In this document: positions 1 to 11,187 of the stretch, piece by piece
How positions within the stretch are numbered: position 1 is the first letter of the stretch
Layout of the letters: each line of letters starts with the position of its first letter
Assembly (NCBI RefSeq): GCF_963259705.1
Contig: NC_081851.1
Span: 63,706,355 to 63,770,354 of the forward strand
Length of the DNA: 64,000 nt
Source of the DNA: Myotis daubentonii
Lineage: Eukaryota > Chordata > Mammalia > Chiroptera > Vespertilionidae
Direction: 5' to 3'
Made by a program: the position numbers and the translations under genes
The notes under the pieces: model-generated
What the model was told of the DNA's origin: nothing
The model's database searches: none
Seen by the model: only the letters and a program-made list of their open reading frames with translations

Positions 1-1127
1 TTTTTAATTATTTATGTAGCTATCTTCCTTGCCATATATTATGAAGTAAGCTCCTTGAGGACATAACCTGATGATTTTCATCTTTATGCCCCTGTTATCT
101 AGAAAATTGCATGCAAATGGTAGAGGCTAGGTTAATGTTTTAGTAAATGGACCAACAAGATTTCTAAGTTAATCTGTATATGGTGTAAAAATAGACCCGA
201 GCATGTTTTTAGTTGTTTCTTTGTATGAAAATGGATTGTAGAAGAATTAATTTAATTAGAGATGATAATCCATAGCTTTAAATATTCCACCTTCAGGTTT
301 TTTTCCATCCTGAATTTGGCCTTCTGATCCTCTTAGACTAAAAGCCTACTGAATTAAGAAGCCAAATGATGCCATCAAAATCGCAACTATGCAAGGAACA
401 GCTGCTCTGAGCTCCTTGCTCCTTGCTGTTGGTTTGCCCCAAGTATGAAGGATGGCACAGGACTGCCTTGTGTAAAGATAAGCCTACTGTCTTCTCATCC
501 TCCTCTGATACTCCAATATGACTGTAACTTCTCAGCATGTTTTAGCCCTTTACTGTACTTCTCTATGTATTTTACACTATTGGATTCTCCTCTTCTCACT
601 TGCTAATTTTTCAGTGTTGCATTACCAGAACTTTGCTGTTACCTCTGAATTGTTGAAAGGCTATTCTTCCAGTAACTTCTGTGCTAGTCCAGAAATTACA
701 TTCCCCAGGTCCATTTATGTTTGTGAGCTCTGGTGGTAAGTGCCAGTGGAATTGGTGAATGAATTTATTGACTTTTCTTTAAACCACTGCTATTTTAGCA
801 GTATCTTTGAGGTTTTGCTATAAATGTCTTAAACTATTTTCCCACTCTGGACAAAAAAAATGTGCTTAATATTAACTATTCAATAGTTAACTATTCTTAT
901 GTGAAACTGAAGAATTAGCCGTCTAAACATGTCATTACAAGTTGCACCTCATTGATCTTTATTTTAATGATTTTTAATTAGTTCACCTTTTTAAAATATT
1001 TTTCAAAACTTTGGATCAAAATATCTAGCAGAAAAATGAGGAAAATTACTTCTTATTTGATAAAATAAAAATCTTTTGTTGTTGCTTTTTATATTACAGC
1101 TTAAGCAAGTGACAGAGGTAATGATTA

Positions 1128-1130
<3 letters not shown>
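1..1130. other. unassigned AT-rich DNA
   Basis: No gene, RNA or repeat family was recognised. Open frames here are short, overlap on both strands and show no known domain. Confidence 0.5.

Positions 1131-1170
<40 letters not shown>
1131..1170 (+). repeat. (TG)20 microsatellite
   Basis: Uninterrupted TG dinucleotide run of 40 bp in AT-rich DNA. Likely length-polymorphic. Confidence 0.97.
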
Positions 1171-1171
<1 letters not shown>

Positions 1172-2473
1172 TGTTCCTGGATTGTAATCTAATTGAAAAT
1201 TATAAAAATAATGAGGAATTAAAGGTAGAATTATTAGCATTTTGTTGCAAGTAGCTCTTTTCTAATATAGGGTTTTGTTTTTGTTTTGTTTTTTACCAAG
1301 CAGTTTTGCTAGAGAGACTGTCTTACTATATGCTAAATGCCCTTGTAAATGAGCAAGAACTGTCAATTTACCCAAATTAGCTGCTTCCCACTAAGTTCCT
1401 GGCACCCTGGGACATAGCCCTCAGGTTCACATTTGCTTGACAGACATAAGCCTATCAAGGAATCTGGTGAAATCAACCATGACGTTTGGGTTAATACAAA
1501 GATTAACATTGAATATTTGTGTGGTGTTTCTTTGTGGAGCTCAGTGAGATTATGATAGCCCTGAATATGCTGAGTGTTATGGTCACCCAAAGGTTAATTT
1601 ATATGAAGCTTGAGAATTTTCCAGGGAATATATTTTTCTCCAGAGAATAAGCAGCCTGGCCATGACACCCTGATTTAATCTTTGGAGTGGATTAAAAATA
1701 AACTCTTAGTAGGGCTTTGGCATCTGTATTCCTTCAAACCAATCCTTTTGGGTTCTTACCTAAGTCTGACAGTGAGTCAGTGTTTACATATATAAAACCA
1801 AGCAATAAACAAAGGTGGAAATTATTTGACAGAGAAAAACTACACAGAATGGCTCTAATAGTGTATCACCAAGAGCTCCAGTGGATACCAGGGGATAAGC
1901 AACACCTAGAAAAGTGAGCACATATAAGAATTCCCTATTGGACTGCTGGAAATAAGCATGTAGGCACTGACTACACAGAGACCCTGAGATTGGAGCATGA
2001 GCTGATATAACTGGGGACAATTACTTTAAGTCCTTGAGAAATTAAGGTTGTAGTACAACTATAAATGAAATTATAATTAAGTCACTGGAAGAGGTAAGCT
2101 AAAACAAACAGAAACAGTATGGGGTCATAATGTGAAGGACAAGATGTGCTGGGTTGTAGAGTATGAAGCAGAAAGAGGTTCAAGGACATATACTGGGCAG
2201 GATTTATTGAACTGCATTTAAGATATTAGTTGGGTAGACAGTGTTCAAGAGGCAACTTATGCAAATTATACATCTAGAAATGATTCAAGTACTAGTATGT
2301 CAGAAGGAGGCTGGCTCTAGGCAGGATAAATGGGCTATTTGAATGGAAATTGCCAAACCTGGACATGCGTATAGAGAAATATTTCCTGTTGACATATCAG
2401 AAATAATATGTGGATTTCTAGTGTTGACCATAAACAGTTCTTGAATAAATAAGTTCACAAGGTTAGTATTCAG
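1171..2473. other. unassigned DNA
   Basis: Nothing recognisable. Short overlapping frames on both strands (near 1.4-2.0 kb) have no domain or family resemblance. Confidence 0.5.
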
Positions 2474-2509
<36 letters not shown>

Positions 2510-2516
2510 ATCTATC
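2474..2516 (+). repeat. (TCTA)n microsatellite
   Basis: About ten TCTA units with a single TCTT interruption near the end. Confidence 0.95.
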
Positions 2517-2974
2517 AATTTTTTTCTCAGGTGCTCAGATAGCCAAGATATTGCTGTAAAGCCTTGATATACATTTACAACTGATAAAGATTTTACTTAC
2601 ATATCCATACAAAAATTAATTTTTGATCACCATGTCACTCTTGCAAAAAATAGTAATTAAGTTGTTGTGCCTGTTTTATAGAGAGTTTAGGTGAGTTGGA
2701 TCAGGTCTAAGACAATTTTCTCAAGGATTATGCTTGTCCTATTAACTTGCATGGTTTTCTATTGTCAGTTCTAAAGTTACAGCCAGATTTTTAAGGTTTA
2801 TATGCTCTAAAATTCCAACTCTATTGTAATCTTAGGGAGCCTCAGTAATGTTCACCCTAATAAAAAGATAAGTGTTAAAAAAATTGAATCAGAGTTCAAA
2901 AATCCCTCTCTCCTAATTATACCAAAAGAAATGTGCAATACTCAAAAAAAAGATATGCCAAAAAATTTTCATAG

Positions 2975-3180
2975 AATTACTATCCAAATGCCTGTCAACT
3001 GCATCAATAAATTGTGATATATTCACAAAATATAACAGTATACAGCAATGAGAGTGAATAAATTATTATTCATGCAAAAATGTGAATTAATTTCATAAAT
3101 ATAATGTTACACAAAAAGTATATCCACTTATATAAACTTCAAAATTGGGCAAAACTATCATATGCTCTTAAAAATAAGAA
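2975..3180 (+). mobile_element. ancient L1 fragment, end of ORF2 / 3' UTR
   Basis: The order of words matches the 3' part of old mammalian L1 copies: 'caactgcatcaataaattgtg', then 'gtatacagcaatgagagtgaa', then a 'cacttatataaacttcaaaa' stretch, which correspond to the end of ORF2 and the start of the 3' UTR. It carries many substitutions and no open frame. The assignment is from remembered L1 consensus, and the boundaries are approximate. Confidence 0.55.
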
Positions 3181-3219
3181 TATTAGCTATCCTTGGTGGT
3201 GGTGGTGGGGGTAGAGTAA

Positions 3220-3995
3220 CCAGACTAAAAGGGTCCATTTGCCTGCCCACATCAAAGCCCAATCAAATGCAAATAGGAGTTTTCAGCAAAGAAAGTAGAG
3301 GTTTATTAGTTGAGGAAATGGTGCCACGCCCATAGTCACAGGTAAGCAAATACTAAAATACCCCAATGGCTTCCTAGGATGGGTTATATAGGAGAAAAAT
3401 CATTAATCACGGTGGCTAAAGGAGTTGGGTCATAGGCTTGACTATTTGAGTGGGGCCAGGGTAGGGGGTAGTTGATCATTGATCAGGTCTTGATGTCAGC
3501 CATGGCATTGTTCTGTCTGGTTTCATGACGGTGTGGTCAGTATGGTCATTTCTGCTTTCTCAGACCTGAGGCTTTTTTCTTAAGACAGTTTGATGCTGAC
3601 CAGAAACTGATGTTCTAAGTCAGTGGTGGTGAACCTATGACACGCGTGTCAGAGGTGACACGTGAACTCATTTTTTGGTTGATTTTTCTTTGTTAAATGG
3701 CATTTAAATATATAAAATAAATATCAAAAATATAAGTCTTTGTTTTACTATGGTTGCAAATATCAAAAAATTTCTATGTGCCACGGCACCAGAGTTAAGT
3801 TAGGGTTTTTCAAAATGCTGACACGCCGAGCTCGAAAGGTTCGCCATCACTGTTCTAAGTGCTTAATGGTTAAGGAAGGAAGAGGACAGCAGGATAAAGA
3901 AAGGGTCATGTTAAAGAAATGGAGTTTCTGCATGGTTACCATAGTGACTTGAAGGGAGCCTGGGAGCGAGGAACTTCTGGGATGCTGGTAATGCT
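3220..3995 (-). mobile_element. probable endogenous retrovirus LTR (minus), split by a hAT
   Basis: Read on the minus strand there is a TATA box (TATATAA, near 3382-3388) followed about 80 bp later by AATAAA (near 3301-3308), the spacing expected between an LTR promoter and its polyadenylation signal. The flanks look LTR-like but exact TG...CA ends and a target duplication were not found. The hAT at 3621-3852 is inserted in the U3 part. Class is undetermined. What is seen is the promoter/poly(A) arrangement; LTR identity is inferred. Confidence 0.42.
3613..3860 (+). mobile_element. non-autonomous hAT transposon with 8-bp TSD
   Basis: A 232-bp element (3621-3852) begins CAGTGGTGGTGAACC and ends GGTTCGCCATCACTG, giving imperfect terminal inverted repeats that start with CAG and end with CTG, as in hAT elements. 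It is flanked by perfect 8-bp direct repeats TTCTAAGT (3613-3620 and 3853-3860), the hAT target duplication length. It contains no transposase, so it must have been moved by an enzyme encoded elsewhere. The sequence resembles nhAT families of vesper bats. Little decay of the ends suggests a fairly recent insertion. Confidence 0.93.
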
Positions 3996-4930
3996 TATTT
4001 TGTGACAGTGTATTTATTTTGTGTTGTTGGTTTGTTTTATTGTGAAAAGAAAATTGTACACTTACACTGTATACAGTTTTGTGTACGCATATTAGGCTTT
4101 AGTAGAGTTCTAAAAAATAAAAAGTTCTGATTACATTGGTAACCAGCAACCTGGGCCAGCAAAAAAGTTTGGACGTGTTCTGATGCAGCCCACATACTGT
4201 TTCAGAGAAACCCCCATGGACACAGAGATAAGACCCTACGAACCAAACAAGAAGTGAGATCCTGCCACCAAGTTAGAAATGAAAAGCTTGGTTGAATCAA
4301 ATATTATTTAATGTTTGATTCATAATGGAAAACACTAAAACTAACTTACGCAATTAATGATCTGGCAGTGATGTTATCCAAATGACAAAACAATGTGCCA
4401 GGGAATGCTGGACCAAAGAGCAGTGAGCGCACGGATAAAGGAGTCTTGGCTTACTGAAACGCAGAGGATATATCCACCAGTTTATGGACATGTACTTTCT
4501 GATCTACCTGATAAAATGACTCATTTATAAAGGAATAATCAGAAGAGGAGGGCCCTTGGAGGCTAGTAAGAGACTGTTAATCTGTGAGATGGGCACTGAT
4601 CCATGAATCTTCGGTAAATGCCTCTGGCTTACTGATTGCACTCTAGAAAATTCCAGATGAAATAAAGAACCTTTAAAGGATGACTAAAGTGAATTATGGG
4701 ATTGGAGTAAACTTCTAAGAGCTCACACTATTGTTGCCTTTTGTAATCAATTGAGGTAGGCACATACTCTTTGGGATTTCCTTTCTACAAGGCAACCAGG
4801 TTATAGCAAAACAAAACCACGATGAGAGGACCTTTTAGGGGAGAAAGCACTATTTATGGTTTTCTTGACTATAAAGTATCATGTAAACAAAACAAACTAC
4901 CCCTAGTTCAATGTCATTGCACTGATACAT

Positions 4931-4932
<2 letters not shown>
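3996..4932. other. unassigned DNA
   Basis: No recognisable gene or repeat family between the LTR-like block and the CA repeat. Confidence 0.45.

Positions 4933-4933
<1 letters not shown>

Positions 4934-4978
<45 letters not shown>
4934..4978 (+). repeat. (CA)n microsatellite
   Basis: About 22 CA units. It is translated in one frame as a Thr-His run, which is an artefact and not a protein. Confidence 0.97.
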
Positions 4979-4981
<3 letters not shown>

Positions 4982-5382
4982 AGCAAAGCACACTGATGTT
5001 GATAGGAGAACATAAATTTCACATTGCAATACTATACCAGTAAATGATGACTCAGAAATTGTGTTAAATCTTTACTATCATGTTCATTCCGAACATCCAC
5101 ATCCCCTTTCGTATCTCAGAAGTTGCTCAAATAGCACAGAACCTTGAAATCCAAAGAAATTACATCTCCATATGCCAGCATATGATCCTCCCCAGGTTAC
5201 ATAAGATCCCACAACATGTATGACTTTCTCAATGTGATGGAACCAGGCAAAGGCTTCTAACTTAGCTGTGCTGAGGAGGGTGCCAGGCAAATACAGGATG
5301 CCCAGTTACATTTGAAGTGAAGATAAACAATTTTTAGTGTGTGCTCCGTGCAATATTCAGGGCACGATTATACTAAAAATTT

Positions 5383-5556
5383 CAACCAAAGGACTTGTAT
5401 GCATGCATATAAGCCTAACCAGTGGACACAGACACCAGGGGGGTGAGGGCATGAGTGTGTGTGTGTAGGGGGGAGGGATAGGGGGATAAGGACACATATG
5501 TAATACCTTAATCAATAAAGAAAAAAAGAACAAAATTAAAAAATAAAAATAAATGG
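5383..5556 (+). mobile_element. 5'-truncated young L1, 3' UTR only
   Basis: The sequence from 'aaaggacttgtatgcatgca' through 'acatatgtaatacctt' and an A-rich tail is closely similar to the 3' UTR of the large L1 at 50.8-50.95 kb of this window, so both belong to the same bat L1 lineage. Only about 170 bp were inserted. It lies inside an older L1 tail and is followed directly by a Ves SINE. Confidence 0.85.
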
Positions 5557-5804
5557 TCATCCTGTATTTTTTTTAATATATTTCTTTATTGATTTCAGAG
5601 AGGAAGGGAGAAGGAGAGAGAGATAGAAACATCAATGATGAGAGAGAATCATTGATTGGCTGCCTCCTGCACACCCCCTACTGGGGATCGAGCCCGCAAC
5701 CCAGGCATGTGCCCTTGGCTGGAATCGAACTTGGGACCCTTCAGTCCACAGGCTGATGCTCTATCCACTGAGCCAAGCTGGCTAGGGCATCATCCTGTAT
5801 TTTT
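5557..5804 (-). mobile_element. Ves SINE (tRNA-derived), minus, with TSD
   Basis: Minus-strand Ves SINE, body 5571-5789: tRNA-like head at the right end (CCCTAGCCAGCTTGGCTC on the minus strand), B-box-like GGTTCGATTCC equivalent, CT-rich middle, and AATAAA plus A-tail at the left end. It is flanked by direct repeats TCATCCTGTATTTT (5557-5570 and 5790-5803), the sign of L1-mediated insertion. It is a retroposon, not a functional tRNA. Confidence 0.95.
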
Positions 5805-5825
5805 ATTTGCTAAATCAGTCACCTC

Positions 5826-6196
5826 AATTGAGAAGGGTTCAGGAAAACCCATAACCACCAACCACATTAGGAAAGTAAGAAGGGGTAACATGAGACCTAG
5901 CCAACGTTATGTCCATTCTCCACCAGTTATGAGTGGAAGGGGAATGTAAAGCTAAGCTCTCCCTAGGTGCCTGTGATTCAGTGATTTGGTAAAACACCTT
6001 TGTCATGTACAATCATTATTTGCTGGAAAATTGGAGAAGGAGAAGAGCTGAATTGCTAATTGAGGCTTCATCTTTCCTCAGGCATACATTGTCAAAACAG
6101 ATCAAGCACTGTCACAAATATTGTGGGGGGGGAAATGAAGATAAATTTCCAATACTGCTAAACATCTGGTGACATTAGTAATTTAAAGAGTAATGA
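5826..6196. other. unassigned DNA
   Basis: Nothing recognisable between two SINEs. Confidence 0.45.
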
Positions 6197-6425
6197 GCCC
6201 TAGCTTGTTTGGCTTGGTGGATAGAGCATTGCCTGCAGAGTGAAGGGTCCCGGGTTTGATTCTGGTCAAGGGCACATGCCTGGGTTGCAGGCTCGATCCC
6301 CAGTAGGGGGCATGCAGGAGGCAGCCAATCAATGATTCTCTCTCATCATTGATGTTTCTATCTCTTTCTCTCCCCTATTCCTTCCTCTCTGAAATCAATA
6401 AAAAATATATATATTTTTAAAAAAA
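6197..6425 (+). mobile_element. Ves SINE, plus
   Basis: Full-length Ves: tRNA-like head GCCCTAGCTTGTTTGGCTTG, B-box-like 'gggtttgattctgg', central 'aggaggcagccaatcaatga', CT-rich block, AATAAA and A-tail. A clear target duplication was not identified. Confidence 0.93.
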
Positions 6426-8572
6426 TGAATAAGAAAAAAATGAAGGTGGTTCGAATGAATTTGTATGTGGGTTTTCAGAATTAAACCAAATTTCTTGGAG
6501 GCACTGAGAAATACCTGACATATGCATAAGAGATTAAGCAATATTTTTATCTTAAGAGTAACCAAAAGAAGTTCCTTGTCCTATCAGTCCAAATTATGGC
6601 TAGATCATTAACCTAGGTATCTAGACAGAGCTCTCACATCCTTAATAAATGAGAAGCGGTACCCATAATAATATAGATGTTAATCCATTATAAACCTGCC
6701 ACTGCATTCTTCTATAGGGGGGAGTACTTAACAGGATAATAGTGTACAGCTTCAAATGATGGTTTCAGTGGTATCTTTCTATTTGGAGTGGGAAAAGCTC
6801 ATTTCGAAACTAACATTTCCACCTCCATTCCCTAAAGGTGAGGAGTCCTTTGCCATCCATGCTAGCAGCTGCCTGGGCCTTAGAGCCAAAAGAACACCCA
6901 TAAATATAAATAGTCACACAACTGTTTTCGCCCTTTGCTGTGAAAAGATGCTCATTAGTTAAACGGAAAACACCCAGTTAAACAGATGCATGTAAAACAA
7001 ATTGGTTGGTGCCAGGACTAGATTGTATGTGCACCAAACCAAAGCTTATAAATGAAGATAATGAAACCATTTTTAAAGAGTGCTGAAGGTAATTTCCAGT
7101 AATGGGATGACCTGCCGAAGAAAAACACAGAAAATATAGCAAAAGTAGTTTTACACTAAAGAGAAACAACTTTCCAATAGATTATTTTGGGTGTTGTTTT
7201 GGCATAAATAACCAAGAGTTAGTACATATGCAATTGCAGGATGTTTCAGGTCCTGTGAAAGTTTTTATAAAACTTTGTTAAGACTTTCTGAAACTTTCCT
7301 GAGCTTTTGAGATTAGGGAAAGCCTGAGAAAATACCCTTTGCTCATTTCCTCAGCACATATAAGTTATGGTTAAATACAGTTCATCCTACTTTCTTTAAA
7401 AGAAAACTGCTGGTGCATATTTTTGGTCCTTATGCAAATGAATGCACTGAAATGTGTTTTCAGTCATTCCCGACCTGCCCCCCTCAGGTGTGGGAGTCAC
7501 GAGGAGCTGTTTGTCCTTTATGTTATTTAGGATTCTTTGAATTTTGTGAAACCATGATACACTTTTTAATTATTAATAAATTTGTTACATGAAGAAAGAA
7601 ACTATACAATGTAATTTTCATCCCAGCATCAGAGACGGTGGGTACCACTTGACCATACTGTATATGCCCTTTGAAGTGGGGCACACACAGATTAGAAGAG
7701 GTGATGTCAGACACATAGTTAGAAATTAAAAACACTGCTGACGGTTTAATTTTAAAAATTGGCTTGTAGCGGCCGGTCGTTTTTACAACACTGCAGCAAT
7801 GTAAGTCCTTAGCAACGCTGTTGGTAAAACTTTTGGAAGAGTAAACTTTCTTTTAAAGGGAATTCAACATCCCCGCTCAGGAAAGTCATTCTGGACCTGC
7901 TTTGCAACTCAATACACTAGTATCAAGATCTTCTCATTAAAAGTGCAGAGACGCCCGGAAGTTAATGAAGAATCCAGTAAGCACACTGCAGAATGAACGT
8001 TTTTATGGCTCTTGTGCACAGAGCACTCGCGGCTAGTTATTTTCCGCCCAGCCGGTGAAAGAAACGCTGTCCTGAGAGGCTGTTCGTGTTTATGGCCTAT
8101 GCTGATCTCTCCTTATGCAGAATTTGTGGAGCTACCTCAGAGCTAGTTCTCCTCGGCTTTTTAACTTTTGTGGCTCAGAGAGGCATCTAATAAATTAATT
8201 TTAAGTTTTCACTGAACTGTGTCCTTTTGCAACCTGATCTTACAACATGCAAGGCCGGGATAGGATGACATGAAATTTAATTTACCAGAACTGCCCAGCA
8301 TGGCTACTGGCAGAACTAAGGGAACTCCCAGGCCTGAAACACTTTGGACCAACCAGAGAAAGCTCAAGGATTTCAAGTTCACTATCATTCCAAGGTCACT
8401 GTGTGGGGCCAGCAGAAGACAAGAGAGTTGGATGATTGACTTAATCCTCTCTACAAGAGATGCCTGACTTCCTGGAATATATTCACATACAGAATTTTGT
8501 CATTTTTTCCCCTCAAAAATGAATATAAACTGGCTGAAATTTTCTGTAAAGAAAATTTACATTTAAGCACAT
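6426..8572. other. unassigned DNA, partly more GC-rich
   Basis: No gene or repeat family was recognised. The segment near 7.78-8.2 kb is richer in GC and CpG than its surroundings and shows no repeat signature; it could be a conserved non-coding element, but this cannot be tested from one sequence. Confidence 0.4.
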
Positions 8573-9342
8573 TGTGGGAACCATGCCAGAGGCACCTGAT
8601 GGTCAAGGCCAATTAAAGCACAGAGGCCTTGTTGTCCATACACCGGACTGTCCAAGGCCACTCTGAGCCTAGGCTAAGATACCTTACACAGCCACGAGAC
8701 CACAGTGATCTCATGGTACGCTGTGCCTTACTGCAGCCAAAATGACTGAATTCACTGTTGGCAACTAGCCTTCTTTGTCTCTGGAGTAATATACGGGTTA
8801 CTGACCAGCTAGTGTGCAAAAGAAGTGTGCTGGAGTGAGAGAAGCAGAGGCTGTAGGCACCGAGAACGCAGCTCCTATGTGTGCAGGAGAGGCTAGAGAG
8901 CTCAGACGGAACTGAGAGTTGGTTCTGCTATGATGTACGGCTAAGAGCTCACAGAGAGCTCAGATATAGCTGCCATGTTAACCAGCCAGTGTGCTGGGCA
9001 GGGGAGGCAGGAGAAGCTGCTGAGCCAGAGAGCTTAGGCACCACTACGATGGGAAGCGGTGAGTCTAGGAGGGGCTGCTCAGATAACAGCTGTGGGTACA
9101 GAGACTAATGCTGCTTTGTGGGAAAGATGTACATGTTAACCAGCTATTTGTCTGGCTGCCTGCCTCTATGGACTTTGCTGTAAGAAACTGTTTTTTTGTC
9201 TGATGGCTGTATGGCCACTGGCTTCTGAAATAAAGACTCATTCTTATATACCCACAGCTTCTCATGGCTTCTCCATCTAAGACCCAACACCCGTAACTAG
9301 TGAGCAGAGGATAAAGGAGGAACTTGAACTAAGTTCCCAACA
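8573..9342 (+). mobile_element. probable solo LTR, 770 bp
   Basis: The block begins TGTGGGAACC and ends GTTCCCAACA, so its ends are inverted (TGTGGGAA / TTCCCAACA) and obey the TG...CA rule for retroviral LTRs. An AATAAA near 9228-9235 lies about 110 bp before the end, as expected for the R region. Internal repeats of 'taaccagc..gtgtgctgg' and 'gagagctcag' words occur around 8800-9010. No matching 4-6 bp flanks were seen (left AAGCACAT, right GTTAGTAC), so ends or origin are not proven. The class could be II by analogy with the terminal sequence. Confidence 0.55.
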
Positions 9343-10329
9343 GTTAGTACAGTGGGCAGGGCTTGAGAAGGTGTCAGCTCTGGTGTAGTCAGGAAGAATT
9401 GAGAAGAACACGTGGACTTATAACAACTCAGAGCAGCATCGCTGAACAGAGCTCCTGCTGTCTCTGACACATTAATTTTCCAAGAAAAAAAAAGTGAGTT
9501 TGAGTTTATAGCCACATGTAATGATGGTTCTAATCCATTTGAGCCTTAATAGAGGTCGTTGGAACTTAAAAAGCTCATTTCCCTTCCAAACAATGTAAAT
9601 AAATCAAAGTAAATAAACTACTAAAATAAATCAAACTGTTACCACAGGCTGTGTAATCTGAACTGGACATTTTGTTCTTGGATAACTTTGATCATATTAT
9701 CCTCTTTATACCTTGAAAGTTTCATCCTGTCCTTTGTATGACTTTTTCTTCCTCGTGAGAAAAAGGAAGTTTACTAAAATTAGTCCCACTAAAATCTGTA
9801 TATTTGTTTTGAAGAAATAAATTTCACATATTAGCACAAATAGAATATAATGCTTGCAAAAGTTTGTTGTGTTGGGAGTTATGCCCCCTGGCTACTTAAT
9901 GCTGATACTTAAGAGTTAGAGAAATACCTGATTGTTAACTTTCCTCAAAGGCAATAGGAAACCTATGCTTGGAGTTAGCCCTATCAATCATTTCTGCCAT
10001 CAAAGAGGTTATAAGAACACTATAGCATCTCCCTCCTTGAAACTCATGTCAGATTACAGGCAAAACACTTTGTCCTTACTTTACTATGGTTTTAGTTCCA
10101 GTTCCAGATCTTCTTGACCATTGTAATAAAATACACAGAGAGAGTTATTAGAACAAGGTTGTAATACATGAATATTTGGTAATGTTGACTTGAGAAGATG
10201 ATAAAACAGCAATTAAAAAAAAAACACTTTAGAAACATCAAAATGTGTGATCTTCCTAGAGTAGTAAAGAGTGGGAAATGCATAGTATCAAATGCTTAAG
10301 ACCACTGCATCTACTTTAGAAAACTTAAG
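9343..10329. other. unassigned AT-rich DNA
   Basis: Nothing recognisable; only short chance open frames. Confidence 0.45.
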
Positions 10330-10773
10330 AGAGAGGAGTGAGTTAAATTCAGAGTAAGCAGAAGAAAGGAAATGCTAAAGACTCTAAGTCAATGCATAAT
10401 GAGCATAAGTTAATGAAACAGAAAAATAAAAATAGTAATAAAAATTAATTAGACCAAAAACTGGCTCTTTAAGAAGATTAATAAAATTGATCAGCTTCTG
10501 GGCAGACTAATTAAATAAAAATATAAGAGACACAAATTACCAACATTAGAAATTAGAGAGGGAACATCACTATAAATTTTATAGATGTGCAAGAAAACCT
10601 GTGTAAAGAATACTACAAAACATTGGTGAAAAAAATTCAAGCCTTAAATAAAAAGAGAAATCTATTTTTTTTTTACATGTCAGAAGACTCAATATTCTTA
10701 AAATATCTATTGTTCTCACATTGGTGTATAATTATCATCTCCATCAAAATCTCAGTAGGCGCGTGCACACGTA

Positions 10774-10814
<41 letters not shown>

Positions 10815-10900
10815 GGTGAGCCTAAAATTGATATGGAGATGCAAAGAGCTTAGAATAAATATTGATAATTGCTTTGAAACATGCCAGGATAGGATTGATA
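10330..10900 (+). mobile_element. ancient L1 ORF2 remnant, internally deleted
   Basis: The part at 10450-10585 ('accaaaaactggctctttaa', 'acacaaattaccaacatta', 'gagggaacatcactataaat') follows L1 ORF2 between the endonuclease and reverse transcriptase domains. The part at 10820-10900 ('gatatggagatgcaaagagc') matches a region about 1 kb further on in ORF2, so the middle is lost. A GT microsatellite has grown inside it. No open frame remains. Confidence 0.7.
10776..10811 (+). repeat. (GT)n microsatellite inside the L1 remnant
   Basis: About 18 GT units. The run is bounded by ancient L1 sequence on both sides. Confidence 0.96.
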
Positions 10901-10926
10901 GCCTATAAAAATAGAATTTTTATCTT

Positions 10927-11187
10927 AATGTGTGGTTAAGTTTTATTTTATTTTATTAAATATATTCCTGTTGATTTCAAAGAGGAAGGGAGAGGGAGAG
11001 AGAGATAGAAACATTAATGATGAGAGAGAATCATTAATTGGCTGCCTCCCACACACTCCACACTGGGGATCCATCTTGCAACTCAGGCACATGCCCTGGC
11101 CAGGAATCGAACCAGTGGCCTCTTAGTTCCTGACTCAATGCTCAATCGCTGAGTTACACCAGCAGGGCAATGTGTGGTTAAATTTTA
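10927..11187 (-). mobile_element. Ves SINE, minus, with TSD
   Basis: Body 10946-11168, read on the minus strand: GCCCTGCTGGTGTAACTCAG head, B-box-like stretch, 'gaggcagccaatta' and a T-rich left end (A-tail on the minus strand). Flanking direct repeats AATGTGTGGTTAA[G/A]TTTTA (10927-10945 and 11169-11187) differ by one base. The head and the middle ('ccaggaatcgaacc') fit the Ves subfamily with CCCTGGC..GG rather than the one at 5571. Confidence 0.94.

Larger units (their letters stand above)
5278..5825 (+). mobile_element. ancient L1 3' end, host of later insertions
   Basis: The left part (5291-5382, from 'acaggatgcccagtta') and the right part (5790-5825, 'catcctgtatttttatttgc') match the two arms of the self-complementary 3' tail found in old mammalian L1 elements (L1M-type). 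They are now separated by a younger L1 tail and a Ves SINE. Assignment rests on remembered consensus and on the arms being complementary to each other. Confidence 0.6.

Noticed and set aside
5571..5789. tRNA gene
   Set aside because: The tRNA-like head of this and the other Ves SINEs has decayed arms and is followed by the SINE body and A-tail; these are retroposons.
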